In this document: positions 1-7,092 of the stretch, one piece after another
How positions within the stretch are numbered: position 1 is the stretch's first letter
Layout of the letters: each line of letters begins with the position of its first letter
Source: Coleofasciculus sp. S288
Lineage (GTDB): Bacteria; Cyanobacteriota; Cyanobacteriia; Cyanobacteriales; Coleofasciculaceae
DNA length: 10,001 nt
Direction of reading: 5' to 3'
Assembly (NCBI GenBank): GCA_020216575.1
Contig: JAIUYC010000064.1
Span: 1-10,001, forward strand
Translations under genes and position numbers: made by a program
Notes under the pieces: model-generated
What the model saw: only the letters and a program-made list of their open reading frames with translations
What the model was told of the DNA's origin: nothing
The model's database searches: none

Positions 1-672
1 AATTGTTTCAACTTGATCCGGTGTAAGAGGTAAAAAATCAAACCTGTTCGTGAATAGTTTTTTTAATCTGCTTATCAAGTTAGCTTGGCTAATATCATTC
101 CATGCCAGAAATTCTTCCCGATAAATGACTTGATGCTCATTCAATAAATTATAGATACTCTTTTCACGAGCCTGATTGACTGTAATATTTGATAGGACAG
201 CACCAACACCAATGGGGAAAACTAATCCATTAGGTTGGCAGAGAATCTGATACGACTGAAGTTTATTTAAAAGCTGATTTAAGTAATGATACCCTTGTTG
301 TAGAGGAGATTCCTGCTGTAGATGAGATTGCTGAACATTAGGTACTATTCTGCTTCGTTTACGCATTCGTCGGCCTGGTATTGCTAGGGGCGGTGGCTGA
401 ACCTCTGTTCTCTCCGTTTCTTCTATTTGAGATTTGATAATAAAATAATGGCTATCTGCGCTCAAGATTTGATGAGAGAACCAACCCACGACCTCAAGAA
501 TGAGTAGCCCAAACTCCGGTGCCAGAATAGTGAAATAGGGAAAACGCCTTTGAGTAATCGGCTCATACCAGACATAAAAATCGTTGGGTAACTTGTCAGA
601 GAGTATTTGGTATGAGCTTCCTTCTCCTTTACTTGCTCCCGATGGCAGAGAATCTGGAACCGTTAAAGCCAT
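1..672 (-). CDS. NERD-domain protein, N-terminal part, probably a superfamily I helicase (partial)
   Basis: The 224 codons run off the left edge, so the C-terminus is missing. The start is ATG at 672-670, preceded on the minus strand by the purine-rich stretch AAGGTGGAGC. Residues about 20-75 follow the NERD (nuclease-related) pattern of cyanobacterial UvrD-like helicases: a YEPI-like strand at 36-39, a strand at 44-50, then LLILEVVGW at 56-64. Family members usually have YPDF and IEVKGW here. This copy has Tyr46 where Asp is expected and Val62 where Lys is expected, and only Glu60 is kept, so the nuclease site looks inactive. Residues 85-127 form a Pro, Arg and Gln-rich linker. Residues 128-224 resemble the segment that leads into the helicase, with ILSNIT-like and LTPDQVETI-like motifs at 159-164 and 216-224. 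The helicase motifs themselves lie outside the window, so the helicase call is from memory of the family. Nothing upstream suggests an operon. Confidence 0.7.
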   Translation of the reverse strand, partial: MALTVPDSLPSGASKGEGSSYQILSDKLPNDFYVWYEPITQRRFPYFTILAPEFGLLILEVVGWFSHQILSADSHYFIIKSQIEETERTEVQPPPLAIPGRRMRKRSRIVPNVQQSHLQQESPLQQGYHYLNQLLNKLQSYQILCQPNGLVFPIGVGAVLSNITVNQAREKSIYNLLNEHQVIYREEFLAWNDISQANLISRLKKLFTNRFDFLPLTPDQVETI

Positions 673-1111
673 GCTCCACCTTATCCCGACTTGACTTGAT
701 AGTTATTAAATCCACTATTACATAACTAAAAATTCACTGCTAAGAATACAAGTGTTCGCCTTCATCCATGCATAGATTGATGCGATCGCACCTCAACGTT
801 TTAGCAAAATGCCTTAGCGTTAGGCTTATCGCCTCTGTAATGAGAAGTTAAAGGCAATCCTAGCCGAATTGCGTATGCGAAGCATTGGCGCAACCATCGC
901 GCTTTGAGGAAATATATAGCGGTAAGCGAAGCCATGCCAAAGGCTTATCGCTTGTTCAAAATGGTACTATTCGGCTCTCAAGTGCAAGTTGATGCCAATA
1001 TTGGGTCTGCTGCGATCGCGCAAGCACTGCTACCAACTATATTGCCATCCCAATTCCAGGTTAGGAATGAAACAATGAGATAAGTACATTTACACATTCC
1101 ATAAGAAAAGG
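673..1111. other. Intergenic region with degenerate short repeats
   Basis: I see no convincing gene in this 439-base gap. It contains two HIP1 octamers (782-789 and 1012-1019) and several half-palindromic fragments built from GCGAAGC, GGCTTATCGC and similar words around 800-960. One example is the imperfect inverted pair AAGCGAAGCC...GGCTTATCGCTT near 926-950. This looks like eroded cyanobacterial interspersed repeat material. A 40-codon ATG frame at 961-1083 has no ribosome binding site and was not called. The AT-rich part next to 673-760 presumably holds the promoter of the minus-strand NERD gene, but I cannot place its boxes. Confidence 0.5.
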
Positions 1112-1375
1112 ATGGCAAGACCCACACAAGCGCACATGTCGCGAACGATAGGCACAAACAAGCCCAGTGCAGTTAAGGACATGACAAAACGCCAGATGGA
1201 GTATTACATGGGTGCAAAGCTCCTTGAGGTTGGCGTTAATCCAAAATCTGCGATTTATCGATGGTCGCTAGAAACACAAGGAAACAACGAAATCTGGACT
1301 TACAGCGCGTACTGGGCTGATTCCAAGGATAAACTCCTGCAACAGGAACAGGAATCACAAAACAACTCGAATTAA
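1112..1375 (+). CDS. Hypothetical protein, 87 residues
   Basis: I do not recognise this protein. The start ATG is preceded by AAGAAAAGG at 1103-1111, a purine run that could act as a weak ribosome binding site but lies very close to the start. A second in-frame ATG at 1136 is possible and would give 79 residues. The product is small and polar. It has a basic N-terminus, a middle (residues about 25-70) rich in aromatic and charged residues that looks like a folded small domain, and a Gln, Asn and Glu-rich tail at 73-87. It has no signal peptide or membrane segment. It stands alone between repeat-filled gaps, with a 94-bp inverted-repeat element starting 12 bases after its stop. Its regular protein-like composition favours a real gene, but it could be a chance ORF or a relic. 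Confidence 0.45.
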   Translation: MARPTQAHMSRTIGTNKPSAVKDMTKRQMEYYMGAKLLEVGVNPKSAIYRWSLETQGNNEIWTYSAYWADSKDKLLQQEQESQNNSN

Positions 1376-1387
1376 CAAACTTTAACC

Positions 1388-1481
1388 TCAGGACTTACGC
1401 ACAGACGCTACATATTGTAGAGGCACGATATATCGTGTCCCTACCGTTGGCGGTTTAAAGACAAATTTGCGTAAGTCCTGA
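1388..1481. mobile_element. MITE-like element with 14-bp perfect terminal inverted repeats
   Basis: TCAGGACTTACGCA at 1388-1401 is exactly mirrored by TGCGTAAGTCCTGA at 1468-1481. The 94-bp element carries no coding sequence, and a second palindrome (1417-1444) is nested inside it. This architecture fits a miniature inverted-repeat transposable element mobilised in trans. I see no clear target-site duplication: the left flank is TTTAACC and the right flank is CCTTAAACC, so any duplication would be imperfect. It lies just past the stop of the 87-residue ORF. Confidence 0.65.
1417..1444. repeat. Imperfect palindrome GTAGAGG...CCCTAC nested in the MITE-like element
   Basis: Two 14-base arms, 1417-1430 and 1431-1444, pair at 12 of 14 positions with no loop. 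The core CACGATATATCGTG at 1424-1437 is a perfect palindrome. The outer GTAG/CTAC ends match those of the separate palindrome at 1618-1646, so both may belong to one family of cyanobacterial interspersed palindromes. Confidence 0.6.
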
Positions 1482-1535
1482 CCTTAAACCACCGCTCGTA
1501 CTGTATGCCTCCCGTTGGGTAAAAATCTTCGTAGT

Positions 1536-1552
1536 GCAGGCATCTTGCCTGC
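1536..1552. repeat. Short perfect hairpin GCAGGCA-TCT-TGCCTGC
   Basis: It has 7-base arms and a 3-base loop. The surrounding word GTGCAGGCATCTTGCCTGC is of a kind I associate with dispersed cyanobacterial repeats. No T-run follows, so it is not called a terminator. Confidence 0.5.
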
Positions 1553-1617
1553 GCCATATCCATAGATAGGCGTCTCCTACCAAATCCGGGTTTTATACCC
1601 CCTTTTTCAGTAACCTT

Positions 1618-1646
1618 GTAGAGACGTTCCGGTGGAACGTCTCTAC
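1618..1646. repeat. Perfect 13-bp palindromic repeat with 3-base loop
   Basis: GTAGAGACGTTCC at 1618-1630 is mirrored by GGAACGTCTCTAC at 1634-1646 around the loop GGT. This sequence type is dispersed in many filamentous cyanobacterial genomes (from memory). It would form a strong hairpin in RNA from either strand, and no gene is attached to it. Confidence 0.7.
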
Positions 1647-1670
1647 GAAAAAGACTGCATTAGTTTTGCT

Positions 1671-1698
1671 CCCCCTCTCCCAAGCTTAGGAGAGGGGG
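1671..1698. repeat. CCCCCTCTCC...GGAGAGGGGG palindromic repeat
   Basis: It has 10-base perfect arms at 1671-1680 and 1689-1698, with an 8-base loop that contains AAGCTT. It is followed by GGGGGGTGAGG. This is another recognisable dispersed cyanobacterial repeat type and the last of the cluster between 1388 and 1698. Confidence 0.65.
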
Positions 1699-2213
1699 CT
1701 GGGGGGTGAGGGCAAATTTCTTCACACATCACTAAAAACCCCTGCTTACCTACGCACCGTGAGTGTCAACCGCAAACTTGTCCGGATTTTCAGGTAAAAG
1801 CTTCGTATAAACGAATAATTGTGACCTTTAACAGGAGTCGCTAAACCCTGTGGAAAAATTAACGTCTCTCAGTTAGAGAGGAAAAAAAATGCTTAATGAT
1901 TGGGATTTTTTGAAGCGTCATCCCCAATCAAGTCAGTGAAGGAAATTTTACAGGAGCATTATTCTTCAAGCATAAACCAACACGATAGCTTTATACAACC
2001 AGCCTTAAATCCGAATAGTCTACGACGTTGATTCTACTTCTAACGCCTTACTTGATGAGGTAACACTTTTCTTGATTCTAGAGTCAATCCTAGTGAAACT
2101 TTCCCTAAATATCTTTAAAAAAAACGCCTTCCTTCATTTATTATCATGAATTCCTCTTGGTAAATCAATACGTTCAAGCACGAAAAGGTTGTGTAGGAAA
2201 CAATTTGGAACTG
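1699..2213. other. Region upstream of the sensor kinase
   Basis: Apart from the possible relic at 1889-2031 I see no gene here. TTGATTCTAGAGTCAA at 2072-2087 is a near-perfect palindrome (14 of 16 positions) about 140 bases before the kinase start and could be a regulator site. The stretch 2100-2150 is AT-rich with an A-run at 2117-2124. No -10/-35 pair stands out clearly enough to mark. Confidence 0.3.
1889..2031 (+). pseudogene. Possible frameshifted relic of a small gene
   Basis: An ATG at 1889 follows GAGAGG at 1876-1881 with good spacing but reads only 16 codons (starting MLNDWDF) before TGA at 1937-1939. From 1900 another frame is open to TGA at 2029-2031 and includes the protein-like stretch SVKEILQEHY at 1933-1962. 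Joining the two frames in the region 1900-1936 would give about 47 residues. This may be a broken small gene, a short leader ORF or chance. I do not recognise the sequence. Confidence 0.2.
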
Positions 2214-2218
2214 GGAGG
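2214..2218 (+). promoter_or_regulatory. Ribosome binding site GGAGG that fixes the kinase start
   Basis: GGAGG lies 7 bases before ATG 2226. The same frame is open upstream to a TTG at 2157, which has no such signal, so translation most likely begins at 2226. Confidence 0.8.
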
Positions 2219-2225
2219 AAGAATA

Positions 2226-5200
2226 ATGTCCCGTGAAAATCAGCCGGTACGCATAGTTCGCTCGACTAGATTTGAACCTCAGAAAGTACGGCGTTTTCCC
2301 AAACGCTCTCTCTCCTTACTGGTCGGAAGCATGATTTTAGTTGTGGCGGCTACCGCCATAACGAGTTATTGGGTCGTTCGTCGTTTGATCCTCAGCAGCT
2401 TGAAGGCAAACGCCCTATTGCAAGTCCAGAAGGCAGGAAATGAAATCGATCAACGGTTAGTAACGCTGCTTGCTCAGGTGGAAACCATAGCCAACAGCGA
2501 TAATGTCCGAACTCTGGATTGGTCAACTGCCGAATCCTATTTGCAGCGAGAATTGGAGCGGTTACCAGATTTTCAGATGTTTGTTATGGCAAAATCGGAT
2601 GGCTCCTACTACGCCACAAACACGGGTTTAGCAAAAGCTAATCTCAGCAATCACATCCATTTTAAGCAAGCCTTGGCAGGAAAAACTTTTGTGGATGATC
2701 CCGTGGTTTTCCCCTCCACAGGAACTCGCTACGTTAATATCGTCGCCCCGATTTGGTCTACTCCCCCTGTCGATCAACTCTCTCTACAGGAACCCTTGGA
2801 ACCTCGCGACAACCCCACATCTGACAATCTACCGTCTGAGTCCGAGCAAACGAGTCAACCCATTGGTGAATTCGCCGGTCCCGTTTCTGTGACGCACTTA
2901 TCCAATATCGTGACTCAAACGCGCCTAGGACATGGGAGTTACGCTTTTGCCCTCGATTCTAAGGGAACTCCCTTTGTCCATCCCGATCGCAGTCTACTCG
3001 AACAAGGCAAAAGTTTGTTAGAGGCTACAGACCCAGCTTTAGCGTCAGTTGCTCGTTCCATGGTGAACCGTCACAAGGGGGTTAAGCCAGTACAAATTGG
3101 GGCAGAGTGGGTTTACGTTGCCTACTCGCCCCTGAATCAAGCGAATTGGTCTGTAGGCTTAGTTATTCCCCGTGCTCATTTAGAGGAACAACTCCAGGGA
3201 CTCAATCTGCTCGCCTCGGTTCTGGGCGCGATTTTGGTCGTGACAGCAATTATTGCCCTGCGGCAAATGCAATCCCTTGATCTGCTTCGTTCCCGCGTTG
3301 CGCAAGAGGCGCTGCTTAACCGACTGACCTCTCGCATCCGGGAGTCTCTCGACCTCCAAACCATCTGGCAGATGACGGTTGATGAATTTGCGATGTTGTT
3401 GGAACTCGACCGGGTGATCTTCTGTTGGTATCACAGCGATCGCCAAGAGGTGGAAGTGGTCTGCGAAAACCGACGGGAAGACCTCCCGACGCAGGTGGGC
3501 TGCTTCTCCATTGAATCGTTTGGCGATTTAGGCGATCGCCTCGGCAGATGTGAATCGGTGCGCCTAGACAATGTAGTCAAAAACCGCAACTTGTCACTTG
3601 ACGTGAAACGGGCGTACTTACAGATGGGAATAACGAGTTGTTTAGCCATGCCGGTGCTAGTTCAAGGTAATACCCCTACCTATCTAGCCTGCTTCCACGG
3701 CAAATCCCGAGGCTGGAGCGATCGCGAAATTGAACTGCTTGATTCCGTTGCTGATCAGTTAGCGATCGCCATTCATCAGACTCGCCTGCGCGCCCAAACC
3801 GGAGAACAGTTTCAGACCCTTAGCGACCACGCCAAACGTCTTGCAGAAGCGACATTCCAACAACAGGAGACTCTAGCTTACCTGAGTGCGATCATCAACA
3901 ACCTGGCCGATGGCTTGCTCGTGACTGATACGAGGGGCAAGATTAGTCATTGGAATCCTGCCCTATCCGCCATGTTTAACCTGCAAGGAATTGACCTGAT
4001 TAATCGAGATTGCGAGGATTTTTTTAGTCATGAACTAGCAGAACTCGTCGCAATCACGAAGGAATACTCCAGAGAAGTTTTCACAGCAGAAGTCAAGCTG
4101 GTCGGTAACCGATTTGGCAAAGCGGTAGCAACAGCTATCCTCAGAGAGTCTCTATCAAATAACCCTAGTGATAGCTGTATCGGTTCGGTCATCCTAATTC
4201 GAGATATCACTATCGAAAAAGAAGTCGATCAAGTGAAGACGGATTTCATCTCCACCGTTTCTCACGAGCTGAGGACGCCTCTAACCTCTATTCTTGGATT
4301 TGCCAAAATTGTCAGCAAAAAACTTGAAGATACGATATTCCCCAAAGTTCAGGCTCCAGAGGCAAAAACTCAGCGAGCAATCAAACAGGTCGCGCAGAAT
4401 ATTGACATCATGGTATCGGAGGGCGAGCGACTGACAAAACTGATCAACGATGTCCTGGATATCGCCAAAATGGAAGCCGGGAGAATTGATTGGAATATGC
4501 AGTATTTTTCAGCTCACGAACTGATAGAACGAGCCACATCTGCCACATTCGCCCTGTTTGAACAAAAAGGAATAGAACTAATTATAGATGTGCAGGAGAA
4601 TCTGTCCGATATTCTGGGCGATCGCGACCGACTTCTCCAAGTAGTCATTAATCTAATTTCTAATGCTCTCAAGTTTACTGATGAAGGCTCTGTAACGTGC
4701 AGGGCGAGTTGCACCGATGATGAGATTACTATCAGCGTAATTGATACGGGCATTGGTATTCCCGAAGCTGATCAGCCGAAGATATTTGAGAAATTTAAGC
4801 AAGTCGGAAATCCTCTGACTGACAAACCCAAAGGCACGGGTCTAGGGTTATCTATCTGTCAACAAATTGTTAAGCATCATGGTGGCAAAATTTGGGTAGA
4901 GAGTCAGTTAGGTCAAGGAAGTACCTTCTCATTCACCCTACCTCTTAATGCGTCAGTATCAGTAGTAGATGGAGCTATAGCCAAGGATACCCATACTCCA
5001 ATTCGGCAATTGCAAGAGCAATTAGCCTCTCTAGAAACAGCACCTGTTGACTATAACAAAACCATCTTAGTAGTCGATGATGAAGCCCCTATGCGCGAAC
5101 TTCTCCGACAGCAACTTAGTGCCGAGGGGTACAGTGTTAGGGAAGCTAAAGACGGGAGAGAAGCGATCGCAGCGGTTAAAAAACAACTTCCCGACTTAGT

Positions 5201-5432
5201 CATCCTTGACGTGATGATGCCGGAAATGAGTGGCTTTGATGTAGCAGCAGTGTTGAAAAATAATCCTGAAAGCATGAGTGTACCCATCATACTTTTGTCC
5301 GTAGCAGAGGAGCAAGAAAGGGGCTATCGTCTTGGCGTCGATAAATATTTGACCAAGCCCATTAACACTCAAGAATTGCTCGACGGAGTTAGATACCTTC
5401 TCTCCAAGAAAGTTCCAATAAAAAAGTTATGA
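2226..5432 (+). CDS. Hybrid sensor histidine kinase: Cache sensor, GAF, PAS, HisKA, HATPase and receiver
   Basis: This membrane sensor kinase has 1068 residues from ATG 2226. Domains in order: TM1 at about 28-51; an extracytoplasmic dCache-like sensor at about 52-320 with a Pro, Glu and Ser-rich insertion at about 178-215; TM2 at about 326-345; GAF at about 362-520; PAS at about 550-660; HisKA with His680 in SHELRTPL; HATPase_c with the N box at Asn813, G1 box DTGIGIP at 840-846, F box near 853-859 and G2 box GTGLGL at 870-875; and a C-terminal receiver with acidic pair Asp951/Asp952, phospho-acceptor Asp995, Ser1025 and Lys1044. All catalytic boxes are intact, so autophosphorylation at His680 and transfer to Asp995 are expected. 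The GAF domain resembles those of cyanobacterial photosensory kinases but lacks the usual Cys-His chromophore site. The downstream cyclase and receiver point to a shared pathway. The ligand is unknown. Confidence 0.93.
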   Translation: MSRENQPVRIVRSTRFEPQKVRRFPKRSLSLLVGSMILVVAATAITSYWVVRRLILSSLKANALLQVQKAGNEIDQRLVTLLAQVETIANSDNVRTLDWSTAESYLQRELERLPDFQMFVMAKSDGSYYATNTGLAKANLSNHIHFKQALAGKTFVDDPVVFPSTGTRYVNIVAPIWSTPPVDQLSLQEPLEPRDNPTSDNLPSESEQTSQPIGEFAGPVSVTHLSNIVTQTRLGHGSYAFALDSKGTPFVHPDRSLLEQGKSLLEATDPALASVARSMVNRHKGVKPVQIGAEWVYVAYSPLNQANWSVGLVIPRAHLEEQLQGLNLLASVLGAILVVTAIIALRQMQSLDLLRSRVAQEALLNRLTSRIRESLDLQTIWQMTVDEFAMLLELDRVIFCWYHSDRQEVEVVCENRREDLPTQVGCFSIESFGDLGDRLGRCESVRLDNVVKNRNLSLDVKRAYLQMGITSCLAMPVLVQGNTPTYLACFHGKSRGWSDREIELLDSVADQLAIAIHQTRLRAQTGEQFQTLSDHAKRLAEATFQQQETLAYLSAIINNLADGLLVTDTRGKISHWNPALSAMFNLQGIDLINRDCEDFFSHELAELVAITKEYSREVFTAEVKLVGNRFGKAVATAILRESLSNNPSDSCIGSVILIRDITIEKEVDQVKTDFISTVSHELRTPLTSILGFAKIVSKKLEDTIFPKVQAPEAKTQRAIKQVAQNIDIMVSEGERLTKLINDVLDIAKMEAGRIDWNMQYFSAHELIERATSATFALFEQKGIELIIDVQENLSDILGDRDRLLQVVINLISNALKFTDEGSVTCRASCTDDEITISVIDTGIGIPEADQPKIFEKFKQVGNPLTDKPKGTGLGLSICQQIVKHHGGKIWVESQLGQGSTFSFTLPLNASVSVVDGAIAKDTHTPIRQLQEQLASLETAPVDYNKTILVVDDEAPMRELLRQQLSAEGYSVREAKDGREAIAAVKKQLPDLVILDVMMPEMSGFDVAAVLKNNPESMSVPIILLSVAEEQERGYRLGVDKYLTKPINTQELLDGVRYLLSKKVPIKKL

Positions 5433-5445
5433 TTTTCTTTAGAAT

Positions 5446-5646
5446 ATGTCAAACCCTAAAAGAACAAATGCCGATAAAATAACTCCTAAAAAGGGTATTT
5501 TTGAAGTAGAAATTGAGCTAGTAATCTTAGCAAATATTCAAGCCTGTAACCCCAATTTTATTCTTGCTAATGCCCTATCTTCAAAACCACCTGACAGGGG
5601 TAAAGTAGTACGATGTAAAAAAGGGCTGAAACACGTCCTCTTCTAG
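5446..5646 (+). CDS. Doubtful small hypothetical protein, 66 residues
   Basis: This frame fills most of the 235-base gap between the kinase and the cyclase. ATG 5446 lies 13 bases after the kinase stop but has no clear Shine-Dalgarno sequence (upstream TTTCTTTAGAAT). The product would be basic at both ends (SNPKRTNADK at the start, VVRCKKGLKH near the end) with a hydrophobic middle at about 19-45 that is too irregular for a confident membrane helix. I do not recognise it. The gap could equally be an untranslated spacer or the relic of a gene once present in the cassette. Confidence 0.25.
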   Translation: MSNPKRTNADKITPKKGIFEVEIELVILANIQACNPNFILANALSSKPPDRGKVVRCKKGLKHVLF

Positions 5647-5667
5647 TCAGATTAGAAGGAAAAGAAG

Positions 5668-7080
5668 ATGGCTAAAATCAGTCTTAAAAAGCTTCTGGCT
5701 AAAAAAGAAGTTTTGTCTATTCTGAGTGACTTAATTAGGGCGATCGATACTCCCATAAGTATTTGGGATGCAGAGGGCAAGCTACTCTTAGAGGATGAAA
5801 AGACTCAACCTGTCGGTAAATATCCTGTCGAGCTTGCTGGTGAGGTCATTGGATGGGTAATTGGAGACGAGAAGGCATCAGCTGTAGCGTCTTTACTCTC
5901 TCATTTGCTCAAGAATGAATTTGAGAAAAAGACCCTAGCCCGTGAAACGCTAGATAAATACAAGGAAATCAATCTCCTCTATAACATTTCTCAACGAATA
6001 ACTGCCTGTTTGGATCTTAAAGAGGTAGCCAAATTAGTCATTGATGAAGCCAGAAGGTTGATAGCAGCCGATAATGGCTCACTAATGTTACTCAATAAAG
6101 AGACAGGTAAATTTGAAATTATAGCGGCATTTGGTCAAAAACACGATATCAAAGCTCCGATAGAGATAGGTCAGGGTATAGCAGGCCATGTGGTTCTCAC
6201 AGGAAGAGGGGAAATAATTAATGAAGTAAGCTCTGACCCCAGGTTTGTTAAAGGTCACAATCGAGTTAATTCCCTGATTTGTGTCCCCTTGCAGCTTCAC
6301 GAACAGTCGATTGGTGTTATAAATATCAGCAGTGAAAAACCCTTTCACTATACCGCAGCAGACCTTAAACTCTTCACGGCACTAGCCTCTCAAGCCGCAT
6401 CCGCTATTGAAAATGCTATTCTTCATGAAAATAAGCTTAAACAAGAACGGATTAAGAGTAATCTAGAACGATATTTGAATCCCCAATTAGTTGAAGCTAT
6501 TTTAACTGAACAAAGTGACATTTCCTTGTCTCCTGCCAAAAGAAATATAACTATTCTTTTCTCTGATATCAGAAACTTCACGAGTAAATGTGAGGAACTA
6601 GAGCCAGAAAAAATCGTCGAATACTTGAATGAGTATTTTACTTACATGGTGGACGTAATTTTTAGTCATGGAGGAACAGTCAATAAATTTGTTGGAGACA
6701 TGATTGTTGCTATGTTTGGTGCCCCTTCAACGCTTGTTGACAGTGAGCAATGGGCTATCGAAACGGCGATTGAGATGCAAAAGCGTATCAAGCAAATTCC
6801 AGTGCCGTGGATTAGGAATAATTTTATTACAGGAATTGGCATAAGTTCAGGTGAGGTTATTGTTGGGAATGTTGGCTCTCCCCAGCATATGGATTATACG
6901 GCGATAGGAGATAAAGTTAATGTCGCGTCTAGACTGCAATCGATTGCTAAAGGGGAGCAGATTCTTGTCAGCCGGAGTATTTACGATGCCACGAAACACC
7001 TGTTTGAATTTAAGGAAATTGGGAGTGTCCACGTTAAAGGGCGAAAAGAAGCGATCGAAGTTTTTGAAGTGATTTATTAA
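5668..7080 (+). CDS. GAF-domain class III adenylate cyclase
   Basis: This predicted soluble enzyme of 470 residues should convert ATP to cAMP. ATG 5668 follows AGAAGGAAAAGAAG, a good ribosome binding site. Residues 1-90 form a small PAS-like or ligand-sensing region. A helix at about 91-110 leads into a GAF domain at about 112-250, followed by a signalling helix and the YLNPQLVEAIL linker (269-279) typical of cyclases. The catalytic domain spans about 290-470. Visible residues are metal-binding Asp300 (FSDIRNFT) and Asp344 (KFVGDMIVAMFG), adenine-selecting Lys340, Thr411 at the second base-selecting site (DYTAIGD), and transition-state Asn418 and Arg422 (VNVASR). All are present, so it should be active as a homodimer. 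Lys with Thr marks class IIIb, the type that includes bicarbonate-stimulated cyclases such as CyaC. It ends 12 bases before the receiver gene, which suggests co-transcription. There is no sign of a guanylate-type Glu at the Lys site. Confidence 0.92.
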   Translation: MAKISLKKLLAKKEVLSILSDLIRAIDTPISIWDAEGKLLLEDEKTQPVGKYPVELAGEVIGWVIGDEKASAVASLLSHLLKNEFEKKTLARETLDKYKEINLLYNISQRITACLDLKEVAKLVIDEARRLIAADNGSLMLLNKETGKFEIIAAFGQKHDIKAPIEIGQGIAGHVVLTGRGEIINEVSSDPRFVKGHNRVNSLICVPLQLHEQSIGVINISSEKPFHYTAADLKLFTALASQAASAIENAILHENKLKQERIKSNLERYLNPQLVEAILTEQSDISLSPAKRNITILFSDIRNFTSKCEELEPEKIVEYLNEYFTYMVDVIFSHGGTVNKFVGDMIVAMFGAPSTLVDSEQWAIETAIEMQKRIKQIPVPWIRNNFITGIGISSGEVIVGNVGSPQHMDYTAIGDKVNVASRLQSIAKGEQILVSRSIYDATKHLFEFKEIGSVHVKGRKEAIEVFEVIY

Positions 7081-7092
7081 CAGAGAGGGGTT

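Noticed and set aside
961..1083. 40-codon ATG frame before the 87-residue ORF
   Set aside because: It lacks a ribosome binding site, contains a HIP1 site, and lies in degenerate repeat material. I do not recognise the product.
2157..2225. Upstream TTG start for the kinase, adding 23 residues
   Set aside because: ATG 2226 has a perfectly spaced GGAGG, while TTG 2157 has no such signal.
3309..3785. Bilin-binding photoreceptor GAF in the kinase
   Set aside because: The domain resembles cyanobacterial photosensory GAF domains, but the Cys-His pair expected before the MPVLV-like strand is missing (the sequence reads DVKRAY), so there is no basis for a chromophore.
3176..4753. Several minus-strand frames of 60-88 codons inside the kinase gene
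   Set aside because: They overlap a full set of intact kinase domains on the other strand, have no ribosome binding sites and show Ser/Arg-rich shadow composition.
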